From Catenuloplanes indicus (GTDB lineage: Bacteria; Actinomycetota; Actinomycetes; Mycobacteriales; Micromonosporaceae), in the NCBI RefSeq assembly GCF_030813715.1, contig NZ_JAUSUZ010000001.1:4526001-4590000 (forward strand): DNA of 64,000 bases, written 5' to 3'. The position numbers and the translations under genes are program-made. Below the pieces are notes generated by a model, which had not been told where the DNA came from, did not search any database, and saw only the letters and a program-made list of their open reading frames with translations. Numbering within the stretch: position 1 is the first letter of the stretch; the number at the start of each line of letters is the position of its first letter. Of the stretch, positions 1 through 8,442 are shown one piece after another.

Positions 1-654
1 CGGATTTTCCCGGGAACGAAGCTCCAGCCAGGACTCCAGGTAGTCGTCGTCGTGCTTGACCGGCGAGTTGTAGTAGCGCCGGACCGCGACACCCATCGGC
101 CGGTCGTCGCGCTTGCGGATGTTCAGCGCGAGCGGGAATCGGCCGGAGACACCGTCCGCCGCGACCACCAGCGGCGCGCGGAACTCGACCGGCTCCTTGC
201 CAGGCCCGGACTCGGCCGTCACGCCGATGATCCGGCCGTCCTCGGCGAACACCGGCCCGGTCACGTTCGTGCTGGTCCGCACGATGGCACCGGCCTCGGC
301 CGCGCGCTTGGCGAGCATCTGGTCGAAGTCGAGCCGGGTGCGGGTCAGACCGTAGTTCGGAAAGCTGGCCAGCTCCGGCCAGTCCAGCTCCAGGCGGACG
401 CCGCCGCCGATCACCCGCAGGCCCTTGTTGCGCAGCCAGCCGGCCTCTTCGGAGGTGTCGACGCCCATCTTGATCAGCTGCTTGGTCGCGCGCGGCGTGA
501 GCCCGTCGCCGCAGACCTTCTCCCGAGGGAACTCGGTCTTCTCGAGCAGTAGAACCCGAACACCGTGCTGGGCAAGGTGATATGAGGTCGCGGAGCCACC
601 CGGGCCCGCGCCCACGACGATCACGTCGGCCTGTTCGGCCACAACCTGGGTCAC
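1..654 (-). CDS. Geranylgeranyl-reductase-family FAD oxidoreductase (MenJ-like), partial
   Basis: About 218 N-terminal residues are present; the C-terminus lies beyond the window edge. The protein opens with an FAD-binding GxGxxG loop (VVGAGPGGSATSYHL), then FPREKVCGDGL, typical of geranylgeranyl reductases and related aromatic-ring hydroxylases, and a second FAD loop VVAADGVSG. Members of this family reduce isoprenoid double bonds. Lying just downstream of menG on the same strand, it could be the menaquinone side-chain reductase (MenJ); that role is inferred from context. An ATG at 660 lies only one base after the AGGAGG ribosome binding site, whereas the GTG at 654 has a 7-base spacing, so the GTG was chosen. 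Substrate uncertain. Confidence 0.8.
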   Translation of the reverse strand, partial: MTQVVAEQADVIVVGAGPGGSATSYHLAQHGVRVLLLEKTEFPREKVCGDGLTPRATKQLIKMGVDTSEEAGWLRNKGLRVIGGGVRLELDWPELASFPNYGLTRTRLDFDQMLAKRAAEAGAIVRTSTNVTGPVFAEDGRIIGVTAESGPGKEPVEFRAPLVVAADGVSGRFPLALNIRKRDDRPMGVAVRRYYNSPVKHDDDYLESWLELRSRENP

Positions 655-1668
655 GGCCATACCTCCTCGCATGTGCTAGTGAAAGACTTCACAAGCATGT
701 GCGAGGGCAGTGTATGCCTACGGCTGATCTTTGTGTGGCTTAGGCCACCCTTATTGTTTCCAACCCGTTAAAGAGATTTAGATAGATCACCCTTACGGGT
801 GACAAAATCGGCCAATCCGGCCGCAGTGCGTCCGGTTTAGACCAATTAGCGAGGCCTCGGCCACTCTCCGGCTCTTCCCGCGAATATTCCGCCATCCATC
901 CGACAGACCAACTTCAAGATCGTCGAGCGGTACGGCCGACAACCGACCCGCCGCGCCCGGCGTCCCGCCCTCGTGCCGCCCCGACCGGGGCGAGTCACCA
1001 CCGACCGGGCTCGGCAGGGCCGATGTCCGAACGCGGCAACCACCGCCCGCGAAGACGAGCGCGCCAGGCCGCTGATCGCCACGCCGGGCGTCCGATCCGC
1101 GGCCACCCGCCGCCTGCCAGGCTCGGCCATGGCGACATCCCGTCCCCGCCGCACCGCCGCCGAATTCGGCCACACCGGCGCCGAGCCCGCAGGATCCGGC
1201 CACACCGGCATCCGAGCCCGCAGGACCCGGCCACACCGGCATCCGAGCCCGCAGGACCCGGCCACACCGGCATTCGACCCCGCGGCACATCGCCGCTGGG
1301 ATCCGGGCTTGCCCGCGGCGATACCAGCGCGACCAGAGGCGTGCTCGGAAGCCGGCCCGCGACGCATCCACATTTCGCTGACGCCATGGAATCCCGCCTT
1401 CGACCGCGTTGAGCACGCGAACGCACACAGGCCAGCGATTCGGCCGACCGCGGAGGAGACTATGTCCGGAAATATCCAGTCCCGACGTCCTCCCTGTGTC
1501 GTGGGGCCGCTTCGGGAGCGAGGCGGATGGGATCAGATCGGCGGGTACGGCAGCGGGAACAGCGACGCGGGCGTCATGTTCTCCCGCTCGCCGAGGCCAC
1601 GCGGGATGCGGGGGCGGAACCGGCGCCGGGCGGGCGGTACCGCGCCGGGAGCGGCAGCATCCGCCCGC
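655..1668. other. 1-kb gene-free interval with promoter region and tandem repeats
   Basis: No convincing gene. The part next to the reductase (about 700-810) is AT-richer than its surroundings and should hold that gene's promoter. It includes a perfect 6-bp hairpin, TCACCC (787-792) and GGGTGA (797-802) with a TTAC loop. From about 900 to 1660 the sequence is GC-rich and low in complexity, and it contains a 31-bp tandem repeat. Open frames of 130-210 codons run through it on both strands, but they are arginine/proline-rich, read through a repeat whose unit is not a multiple of three, and lack domains, so they are taken as chance frames. Confidence 0.6.
1171..1280. repeat. 31-bp tandem repeat, about 3.5 copies
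   Basis: Two identical 31-bp units (1201-1231 and 1232-1262) begin CACACCGGCATCCGAGCCCG. They are flanked by a 30-bp variant copy at 1171-1200 and a decaying partial copy from 1263. The unit is not divisible by three, so the array does not encode a periodic peptide. No unique spacers separate the copies, so it is not CRISPR. It looks like a short minisatellite in noncoding DNA. Confidence 0.85.
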
Positions 1669-2361
1669 TCAGGGCTTGACGGCACGGTGCAGCGCGACGA
1701 CGCCGCCGGTGAGGTTGCGCCAGGCCACCCTCGACCAGCCGGCCCGGCCGATCCGGTCGGCGAGCGCGGCCTGGTCCGGCCAGGCGCGGATCGACTCGGC
1801 GAGGTAGACGTACGCCTCCGGGTTGCTGGAGACAGCGCGGGCCACCGTCGGCAGGGAGCGCATCAGGTACTGCATGTAGACGCTCCGGAACGGGCCGTTG
1901 ACCGGGTGGCTGAACTCGCAGACCACCAGGCGGCCGCCGGGGCGCACCACGCGGGCCAGCTCGGCCAGCGCGCGGTCCACGTCGACCACGTTGCGCAGCG
2001 CGAACGAGATGGTGGCCGCGTCGAACGTCTCGTCCGCGAACGGCAGCGCCAGTGCGTCGCCGGCCAGCAGCGGCACGTCCGGGCGTACCCGGCGGCCGGC
2101 ACGCAGCATGCCGAGCGAGAGATCCAGGCCGACCGCGAACGCGCCGGACCGGCCCAGCTCCAGCGTGGAGACGCCGGTGCCGGCGCCCACGTCGAGCACT
2201 CGCTGACCCAGCTTGAGTTGCAGCGCGTCCCGCGTGGCGCGGCGCCAGCCACGGTCCTGCCCGAACGAGAGCACCGTGTTGGTCACGTCGTAGTTACGCG
2301 CCACGCCGTCGAACATCGAGGCGACCTCGTGGGGCTGCTTGTCCAAGTCTGCGCGGCTCAC
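1669..2361 (-). CDS. menG: Demethylmenaquinone methyltransferase
   Basis: A class I SAM-dependent methyltransferase of the UbiE/MenG family, 230 residues, the usual length. It carries out the last step of menaquinone synthesis, C-methylation of demethylmenaquinone. It begins [20 protein letters not shown], the typical actinobacterial MenG N-terminus, followed by the NYDVTN motif. The SAM-binding glycine loop [12 protein letters not shown] is near residue 55, and the later motif [10 protein letters not shown] also fits the family. The GTG at 2361 was chosen over an upstream GTG at 2385 because homology starts there and the upstream codon lies inside a terminator-like hairpin. The flanking reductase and mqnC belong to the same pathway. 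Confidence 0.93.
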   Translation of the reverse strand: MSRADLDKQPHEVASMFDGVARNYDVTNTVLSFGQDRGWRRATRDALQLKLGQRVLDVGAGTGVSTLELGRSGAFAVGLDLSLGMLRAGRRVRPDVPLLAGDALALPFADETFDAATISFALRNVVDVDRALAELARVVRPGGRLVVCEFSHPVNGPFRSVYMQYLMRSLPTVARAVSSNPEAYVYLAESIRAWPDQAALADRIGRAGWSRVAWRNLTGGVVALHRAVKP

Positions 2362-2384
2362 GGGTCCCACTCTGCCAGAGGGCA

Positions 2385-2423
2385 CGAAAAAGCCGCAGAC
2401 CAGGCTCGCGCGTGGTCTGCGGC
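2385..2423 (-). terminator. Rho-independent terminator ahead of menG
   Basis: An 11-bp perfect inverted repeat, GCCGCAGACCA (2392-2402) with TGGTCTGCGGC (2413-2423), is followed on the minus strand by a run of five T residues (2387-2391). It would stop minus-strand transcription arriving from the LPXTG gene. It ends only about 25 bases before the menG start, so it could also act as an attenuator in the menG leader if menG is transcribed from the interval 2424-2610. Confidence 0.75.
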
Positions 2424-2611
2424 GTTCAATCTCTATATCAACGCCTCATTGGCGGGTCAGAGCATTATCTTCGGGGCCTCCGGTAACGATGCGGACTCGG
2501 CGGGACCCCGAAATCATGACGCTCATGCGACATTTCCCGGCGGTGATACCGCAGGTAGCGGTGCAATCCGCCCACTTGCGACACTACGTCGTCGGCCGAT
2601 GACCGGAAAGC

Positions 2612-2648
2612 GACAAACGCCGCGAACCCGAGGGCCCGCGGCGTTGTC
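2612..2648 (-). terminator. Hairpin after the LPXTG gene
   Basis: Left arm GACAAACGCCGCG (2612-2624) pairs with CGCGGCGTTGTC (2637-2648) with a single bulged A. It lies 45 bases past the stop of the minus-strand surface-protein gene and is followed on that strand by a short T-rich stretch. The 190 bases between this hairpin and the next one hold no visible gene and probably contain the menG promoter. Confidence 0.6.
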
Positions 2649-2692
2649 TTTCTGTTGCCTCAGCGGTGACTCAAAGCCACCTTGTCACGACC

Positions 2693-3838
2693 TCAGAGCG
2701 CGGAGTTGCCGTCGCCCGGAGTAATCGTCACGACCTTACGACGGCGCGCCATCATGAAGACCACGGCGCCACCGACGAGCACGGCGGCACCCACGCCACC
2801 GATGATGGCGGTCTGCGGGCCGGTGACCGGCAGGCCGGGCTCGCCGCCACCGTTGCCGCCCGGCACGCTGACCAGCGCCACGAACGCGTCCTCGTGCTGG
2901 ATCGTCGTCGGCAGCTGCGGCGACGGGGAGGCCGGAGGCGTGGTTGCCGGCGGGGTGGTGGCCGGCGGGGTCGTCGCCGGCGGCGTGGTGGCCGGAGGCG
3001 TGGTCGCGGGCGGGGTCGTCGCCGGCGGCGTCGTGGCCGGAGGCGTCGTGGCCGGAGGCGTCGTGGCCGGAGGCGTGGTCACCGGCGGAGTCGTCGCCGG
3101 CGGCGTGGTGGCCGGCGGGGTCGGCTTCGGGGGCTTCGGCGGGTGACCACAGTTGTGGCCGCCGGCCCACTTGTCGTTCTGCTTGAAGCGGTCCTTGCCC
3201 TTGTCGCCGTGGCGACCGGGCGTCTTGGCGTTCGCGGCCGTCTTGTAGGAGACCGTGGTGAAGGTGCCGGCACCGGACGCGGAGAACGCGGCCGGCTGGA
3301 ACTGGGTGCCGGTGACCGCGCCCGTGTCGGCGTCCTTCTCGACACCGGTCTCGAGGTCCGCGTAGTAGGAGATCTCACCGGAGGACTTACCGCCGTCGAG
3401 CACCGGGCCCTTGGCGTCGGCCGCGATGGTGACCTCGAAGGGCACCTCCCACGCCGAGTAGATGTCGTTCTCCGGGTCCTCCTCGCCCGCCGGGACGAGC
3501 GCCCAGCCGTCGTCGAAGGTGCAGGTGACCGTCTGACCCTCGTAGGAGCAGAACTCGGCCGCGACCTGGTTCTTGAAGGACACGCTCTCCGGCAGCGTCA
3601 CCGAGAGCTTGAAGCCCGTGATGACCTCGTCACCGACGTTGGTGATCGTGGTGATCACCTCGGAGGACGCGCCCGGGGCGAGCGGAGCGCCGTCCGGCCC
3701 GGTGATGTCCTCGGTGACGATGCTGAAATCGGTGCCGCTCGGGGCGGCAAGGGCCGGGGCCGCGAAGAACCCGGTAGCGCCCGCAGCCAGCGCAGTGGCG
3801 GCACAGAGACGGGCGAAGTTCCGCGTGCGGAACGCCAT
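2693..3838 (-). CDS. LPXTG-anchored surface protein with Pro-Thr stalk
   Basis: A 381-residue exported wall protein. Residues 1-32 form a Sec signal peptide (basic MAFRTRNFAR, hydrophobic core, ending PALAA). Residues 35-200 look like one Ig-like or DUF11-type beta domain. About 12 copies of the five-residue unit TTPPA then form a rigid stalk. The sortase signal LPVTG is near residue 336, followed by a hydrophobic span and ARRRK. An unusual 13 further residues follow the basic stop-transfer patch. Function unknown; no catalytic residues are evident. The stalk is encoded by a 15-bp tandem repeat at about 2936-3122. The ATG at 3838 has a GAGGAG ribosome binding site seven bases upstream. Confidence 0.85.
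   Translation of the reverse strand: MAFRTRNFARLCAATALAAGATGFFAAPALAAPSGTDFSIVTEDITGPDGAPLAPGASSEVITTITNVGDEVITGFKLSVTLPESVSFKNQVAAEFCSYEGQTVTCTFDDGWALVPAGEEDPENDIYSAWEVPFEVTIAADAKGPVLDGGKSSGEISYYADLETGVEKDADTGAVTGTQFQPAAFSASGAGTFTTVSYKTAANAKTPGRHGDKGKDRFKQNDKWAGGHNCGHPPKPPKPTPPATTPPATTPPVTTPPATTPPATTPPATTPPATTPPATTPPATTPPATTPPATTPPATTPPASPSPQLPTTIQHEDAFVALVSVPGGNGGGEPGLPVTGPQTAIIGGVGAAVLVGGAVVFMMARRRKVVTITPGDGNSAL
2936..3122 (-). repeat. 15-bp coding tandem repeat (TTPPA stalk)
   Basis: About 12 imperfect copies of a 15-bp unit of the form GGCGTGGTGGCCGGC on the plus strand encode the TTPPA pentapeptide stalk of the LPXTG protein on the minus strand. Third-base variation between copies indicates the array is old and kept for its protein sequence. 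One unit has Val instead of Ala. Confidence 0.85.
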
Positions 3839-3846
3839 TGTTTGAC

Positions 3847-3862
3847 TCCTCGGGTACGAGGA
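3847..3862 (-). promoter_or_regulatory. Hairpin covering the ribosome binding site of the LPXTG gene
   Basis: On the minus strand TCCTCG, loop TACC and CGAGGA form a 6-bp perfect stem. The ribosome binding site GAGGAG of the LPXTG gene begins inside the 3' arm. If it folds, the stem would limit translation initiation. Whether it is regulatory is not known. Confidence 0.4.
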
Positions 3863-4170
3863 CGGTCGGGACGGAGGGACGTTAACGAAGACATATCAAT
3901 TCGTCTACTGCACAAATCGGACACCGCGCCGTGCGCTATACCACGCAGTTCCGTAAATGTCCAGATTTGGGTGATCTTAAAACGGGCTTAAGTGGACCTT
4001 TGGATCACCTGTATTTCCCTAAGATTCTCCGAACGGCAGCAGAAAAATCGGCCGAACGGGGGAACGAAAGAGCCTCTCCACCGATGAAGACGAACGCTCT
4101 CAGCAGTCGGATGATTACTCAAAGCATTCACGAACGAGAAAGTCCGCACCGCAACTACATTCGGCGAGCA
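3863..4170. other. AT-richer intergenic region, no gene
   Basis: About 300 bases that are noticeably AT-richer than the window average, between the terminator of mqnC and the LPXTG gene. The promoter of the surface-protein gene must lie here. A plus-strand 95-codon frame crosses it, but it has no ribosome binding site, runs into the mqnC terminator and has no recognisable content, so it is not called. Confidence 0.55.
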
Positions 4171-4210
4171 AAAGAAAACAGCGCGGTCCCCGAATGGGGG
4201 AACCGCGCTG
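4171..4210 (-). terminator. Rho-independent terminator of mqnC
   Basis: A strong hairpin, left arm 4179-4191 (CAGCGCGGTCCCC) and right arm 4196-4210, with a GAAT loop and one bulge. It is followed on the minus strand by TTTTCTTTTG (4169-4178). It lies 15 bases beyond the mqnC stop codon. Confidence 0.85.
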
Positions 4211-4224
4211 CGGATTGAATACGC

Positions 4225-5415
4225 TCAGTGCGCCTCGACGAGTGGCAGCGACCGGCCGGCGCCGCCGCCGGGCAGCGCGATCGACGAGAAGTGCGAGACG
4301 ACCCGGTCGTCCGTCGGGTCGTCCGCCGGCGTCCGGTGCACGGCCAGGTGGCGGTAGAGCGTGTCGCGCTGCGCCGGGATGCGGCCGGCGGACCGGATCA
4401 TCCAGATCAGGTCGTGCAGGTTCGACCGGTGCCGGGCACCGGCGGAGGAGATGACGTTCTCCTCCAGCATGATCGAACCGAGATCGTCCACGCCCATGTG
4501 CAGCGACAGCTGACCGACCTCCTTGCCGGTGGTCAGCCAGGACGCCTGCAGATGGTCCACGTTGTGGAAGAAGATCCGGGACATCGCGATGAACCGGAGG
4601 TACTCCAGCGTGGTGGCCTGTGTGCGGCCCTTGAGGTGGTTGTTCTCCGGCTGGTAGGTCCACGGGATGAACGCCCGGAAACCGCCGGTGCGGTCCTGCA
4701 CGTCCCGGATCATGGCGATGTGCTCCACCCGCTCCGCGTGCGTCTCGCCGGTGCCCATCATCATGGTCGCGGTCGACTCGATGCCGTGCCGGTGCGCGGT
4801 CTCCATGACCTCAAGCCAGCGCGCGCCGGACTCCTTGAGCGGCGCGATCGCCTTGCGCGGCCGCTCCGGCAGCATCTCCGCACCGGCACCGGCGATCGAG
4901 TCCAGCCCGGCCGCCTTGATCCGGAGGATCGCGTCCTCGATCGAGATGCCGTCGACCTTCGCCATGTGCAGGATCTCGGACGGGCCGATCGAGTGGATCA
5001 CCAGCTGCGGGTACGCCGCCTTGACCGAGGAGAACAGGTTCTCGTAGTAGTCGGTGCCGTAGTCCGGGTGGTGACCGCCCTGCAGCATCACCTGGGTGGC
5101 GCCCAGGTCGACGGCCTCGCCGCACCGGCGGAGGATCTCCTCCATCGGGTGCGACCAGCCCTCCTTGTGCTTCGGCGCGCGGAAGAACGCGCAGAACTTG
5201 CACGCGGTCACGCACACGTTGGTGTAGTTGATGTTGCGGTCGATCAGGTACGTGACGATCCCGTCCGGATAGCGCCGCCGGCGCACCGCGTCCGCGGCCT
5301 CGCCCAGCGCGTGCAGCGGAGCGTCGGTGTAGATGAGCAGCGCCTCCTCGGGCGTGATCCGCCCGCCGTCCGCGCCACGCTGCAGGATGTCGTCGATCTC
5401 CCTGTTCACCGTCAC
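4225..5415 (-). CDS. mqnC: Cyclic dehypoxanthinyl futalosine synthase (radical SAM)
   Basis: A radical-SAM enzyme of the futalosine route to menaquinone. It cyclises dehypoxanthinyl futalosine. About 396 residues. The [4Fe-4S]-binding CxxxCxxC motif is intact in NVCVTACKFCAFF (about residues 67-80), after the family phrase ADGGRITPEEALLIY. The C-terminal half keeps the MqnC phrases WTYQPENN and LDYLR-like LEYLRFIAMSR. The GTG at 5415 was chosen because a TACGCT -10 hexamer (5422-5427) sits six bases upstream and no ribosome binding site is visible, which suggests a leaderless mRNA; a GTG at 5409 is an alternative. It is followed by its own terminator. mqnA lies 9 kb away on the other strand. 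Confidence 0.94.
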   Translation of the reverse strand: MTVNREIDDILQRGADGGRITPEEALLIYTDAPLHALGEAADAVRRRRYPDGIVTYLIDRNINYTNVCVTACKFCAFFRAPKHKEGWSHPMEEILRRCGEAVDLGATQVMLQGGHHPDYGTDYYENLFSSVKAAYPQLVIHSIGPSEILHMAKVDGISIEDAILRIKAAGLDSIAGAGAEMLPERPRKAIAPLKESGARWLEVMETAHRHGIESTATMMMGTGETHAERVEHIAMIRDVQDRTGGFRAFIPWTYQPENNHLKGRTQATTLEYLRFIAMSRIFFHNVDHLQASWLTTGKEVGQLSLHMGVDDLGSIMLEENVISSAGARHRSNLHDLIWMIRSAGRIPAQRDTLYRHLAVHRTPADDPTDDRVVSHFSSIALPGGGAGRSLPLVEAH

Positions 5416-5508
5416 CCCACGAGCGTACGTCCATCGGGTCACGGCCTGCCGCGTCGCAGGTCACGATGCCGGTATCGTCGGACGGTCCACGCGAGGGAGA
5501 TAAAGCGC

Positions 5509-8442
5509 ATGCTGGTGGTGCACGGTGGCTGGCACGACGGCCGCCTCGCGCTCTGGGCCGAGGACACCGAACGGGCCCCGGCCGGCACGTCCCGCGCACG
5601 GGCCCGTCCGCACCCGTTCGCCGCGACCGCGGACGGCCTGGCCGGTGCGCTCCCGGTCGACGGCGAACCCGGCACGGCCCGCATCCACCTGCCCGGCTCG
5701 GCCCGGTGGCCGGTGCCGTCGCCGGAGAGCGGCATCGACGCCGTGGTGCGCACGCCCGCGCTCACCGTCTGGACCGTGCCGATCCTGCTGGTCCGGGCCG
5801 CACCGGCACTGGCGTTCCTGGGCACGGAGACGGACGGCACCTGGGCACCGGCGGAGACGCTGCACTACCTCGGCGCGGTGGCGGAACTGGCCCGTGACCT
5901 GGTCCGGCGCGGGCGGATGCTGCCGCAGCTGGTGCACGGCGAGGCGCGCTGGCGGGCGGTGCTCACCGGTTCGGACGCGGCGGCGTTCCGCTCCTACGCG
6001 CAGGCCATGCCGCCGGTGTGCCGCGCGTTCGGTGACGGCGAGGCGCGGGCCGACGTCGTACTGCGGCAGGCCCTTGATCTGTTGGTCGACGCGGCCGCGC
6101 GGGAGGCTTTCCCGGAGCGGCTGCTGCTCGGGCATCGGCCGGGAAGCCGCGCGCCGCTGGCCGACCGCTGGATGGTGGCGCTGACCGGCGACGACGCCGC
6201 ACTGCCGGGCGCGAAGCAGGCCGACGCCGACGCGCTCGGCACGGCGTTGACCGCGTGGTACGACGCGGCGCAGGCGGCGAACGGCCCGGCCCGGGTGAGT
6301 TTCCGGCTGGACGAGCCGGTGCAGGGCACGGACGAGTGGTGGCTGGAGTTCGCGCTGCAGTCGACGGACGATCCGGCGCACTACGTGGCCGCGGCGGACA
6401 TCTTCGACGGCGGTGCGGAGTGGCCGCGCGCGGACGAGACGCTGCTGGCCGGCCTGGGCCGTGCGGTCCGGCTGTTCCCGGCGCTCTACGAGTCGTTGCG
6501 CAAGGCCCGTCCGGACGGCATGGAGCTGGACACGGCCGGTGCGTTCGACTTCCTCAGCACGGCCGCGCCGCTGTTGCAGGCCGCCGGCTACGGCGTGCAG
6601 CTGCCGTCGTGGGCCGGCAAGCGCGGGCTCGGCCTGAAGCTGACCGCCAGGAGCAAGTCGAAGTCCGGCCCGAAGGCGGTCGCGGCACAGGGTTTCGGCA
6701 TGTCCGAGCTGGTCGACTACCGGCTGGACCTGATGGTCGGCGACGAGACGATCGACCCGGCGGAGCTGGAACAGCTGGCGCTGGCCAAGGTGCCGCTGAT
6801 CCGGGTGCGCGGCCGATGGGTGGAACTGGACGACCGGCAGCTCAAGGCGGCGCTCAAGGCGGTCGGCCGGCGGCGTGCGGGCGAGCTGACCGCGGCGGAC
6901 GTGCTGGCGCGGGTGGTCGACGGCGGCGAGCCGGAGCTGCCGCTGGTGGACGTGGACGCGGACGGCCCGCTCGGCGACCTGCTCTCCGGCGAGGCCGCGG
7001 AGCGGCTGACCCCGATCGCCACGCCGGAGGGCTTCGTGGGCACACTCCGGCCGTACCAGGAGCGGGGTCTGTCCTGGTTGTCGTTCCTGTCGAAACTGGG
7101 GCTGGGCGGGATCCTGGCCGACGACATGGGGCTCGGCAAGACCGCGCAGACGCTGTCGCTGCTGGTCGCGGAGCAGTCGGACCGGCCGACGCTGCTGATC
7201 TGCCCGATGTCGTTGGTGTCGAACTGGCGCAAGGAGGCGGAGCGCTTCGCGCCCGGCCTGTCCGTCTACGTCCACCACGGCACCGGCCGCGACCCGTCCG
7301 CGCTGGACAAGCACGACCTGGTGATCACGACGTACGGCACCGCGCTGCGTGATCTGGCGGTGTTGCAACAGACCGAATGGGAACGTGTGGTCTGTGACGA
7401 GGCGCAGGCGCTGAAGAACAGCGGCACCCGGCAGGCGCAGGCCGCGCGCGCGATCCCGGCCCGTACCCGGCTCGCGCTCTCCGGCACGCCGGTGGAGAAC
7501 CACCTGGCCGAGCTGTGGGCGCTGCTTGAGTTCTGCAACCCGGGCCTGCTCGGCACGGTCAAGCACTTCCGGTCCCGCTACCAGGAGCCGATCGAGGCGC
7601 GACAGGACGAGTACGCGTCCGCCGCGCTCAAGCGCGCGACCGGCCCGTTCATCCTCCGGCGTCTCAAGACCGACAAGTCCATCATCTCCGACCTGCCGGA
7701 GAAGCTGGAGGTCAAGGTGTGGTGCACGCTCACGCCGGAGCAGGCCACGCTGTACGCCGCGGTGGTCGAGGAGATGATGGCGACGATCTCGGCCACCACC
7801 GGCATCGAGCGGCGCGGCAACGTGCTGGCCGCGATGACCCGGCTCAAGCAGGTCTGCAATCACCCGGCGCACCTGCTCAAGGACGGCTCCGCGCTGCCCG
7901 GCCGGTCCGGCAAGCTGGACCGGCTGGAGTCGCTGTGCGCGGAGATCGTCGCGGACGGCGAGAAGGGTCTGGTCTTCACGCAGTACGCGGAGTTCGGCGC
8001 GCTGCTCCAGCCCTATCTTCAGGCGCGGCTGGACCGGCCGGTGCTCTGGCTGCACGGCGGGCTGGCCAAAGCGCGGCGGGACGAACTGGTCGAGCGGTTC
8101 CAGACCGGGGACGAGCCGACGATCTTCCTGCTGTCGCTGAAGGCGGCCGGTACCGGGCTCAACCTGACCGCGGCGAACCACGTGATCCACGTCGACCGGT
8201 GGTGGAACCCGGCGGTCGAGGACCAGGCCACGGACCGGGCGTACCGGATCGGGCAACGCAAGAACGTGCAGGTCCGCAAATTCATCTGCACCGGCACGCT
8301 GGAGGAGCGGATCGACGAGATGATCGAGCGGAAGAAGGCGCTGGCCGAGGCCGTGGTCGGCACCGGCGAGGACTGGATCACCGACCTGTCCACGGACGCG
8401 CTGCGCGACCTGTTCGCGCTCGACCCGTCGGCGGTGGCCTGA
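5509..8442 (+). CDS. SNF2-family DEAD/DEAH helicase-like ATPase
   Basis: A 977-residue SNF2/RapA-type DNA translocase. The N-terminal half (about 1-510) is the poorly characterised region found in bacterial SNF2 proteins. The ATPase core follows: Walker A DMGLGKT near residue 540, DEAQ near 630, LSGTPVENH near 660, and helicase-C motifs FLLSLKAAGTGLNL and DQATDRAYRIGQ near 905. All motor motifs are intact. An open frame continues upstream to 4228, but coding starts at the ATG at 5509, which has GAGGGAG ahead of it and lies after the divergent mqnC start. Its stop overlaps the start of the SWIM zinc-finger gene, so the two are translationally coupled and probably work together on DNA. Exact role unknown. 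Confidence 0.9.
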   Translation: MLVVHGGWHDGRLALWAEDTERAPAGTSRARARPHPFAATADGLAGALPVDGEPGTARIHLPGSARWPVPSPESGIDAVVRTPALTVWTVPILLVRAAPALAFLGTETDGTWAPAETLHYLGAVAELARDLVRRGRMLPQLVHGEARWRAVLTGSDAAAFRSYAQAMPPVCRAFGDGEARADVVLRQALDLLVDAAAREAFPERLLLGHRPGSRAPLADRWMVALTGDDAALPGAKQADADALGTALTAWYDAAQAANGPARVSFRLDEPVQGTDEWWLEFALQSTDDPAHYVAAADIFDGGAEWPRADETLLAGLGRAVRLFPALYESLRKARPDGMELDTAGAFDFLSTAAPLLQAAGYGVQLPSWAGKRGLGLKLTARSKSKSGPKAVAAQGFGMSELVDYRLDLMVGDETIDPAELEQLALAKVPLIRVRGRWVELDDRQLKAALKAVGRRRAGELTAADVLARVVDGGEPELPLVDVDADGPLGDLLSGEAAERLTPIATPEGFVGTLRPYQERGLSWLSFLSKLGLGGILADDMGLGKTAQTLSLLVAEQSDRPTLLICPMSLVSNWRKEAERFAPGLSVYVHHGTGRDPSALDKHDLVITTYGTALRDLAVLQQTEWERVVCDEAQALKNSGTRQAQAARAIPARTRLALSGTPVENHLAELWALLEFCNPGLLGTVKHFRSRYQEPIEARQDEYASAALKRATGPFILRRLKTDKSIISDLPEKLEVKVWCTLTPEQATLYAAVVEEMMATISATTGIERRGNVLAAMTRLKQVCNHPAHLLKDGSALPGRSGKLDRLESLCAEIVADGEKGLVFTQYAEFGALLQPYLQARLDRPVLWLHGGLAKARRDELVERFQTGDEPTIFLLSLKAAGTGLNLTAANHVIHVDRWWNPAVEDQATDRAYRIGQRKNVQVRKFICTGTLEERIDEMIERKKALAEAVVGTGEDWITDLSTDALRDLFALDPSAVA

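Noticed and set aside
736-760. Iron-regulator (IdeR/DtxR) box around TTAGGCCACCCTTA
   Set aside because: Only the outer halves resemble the 19-bp consensus; the centre does not match.
1171-1280. CRISPR array
   Set aside because: Repeats are directly adjacent with no unique spacers, and no cas genes are nearby.
793-1428. Minus-strand 211-codon reading frame and overlapping frames on the plus strand
   Set aside because: Arg/Gly/Pro-rich, passes through a 31-bp repeat that shifts frame each unit, no ribosome binding site and no recognisable domain.
3931-4218. Plus-strand 95-codon frame in the AT-rich intergenic region
   Set aside because: No ribosome binding site, no known motif, and it runs through the mqnC terminator hairpin.
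4228-5508. 427-codon upstream extension of the SNF2 gene
   Set aside because: It lies antisense to mqnC, and the ATG at 5509 has a good ribosome binding site and family-like N-terminus.
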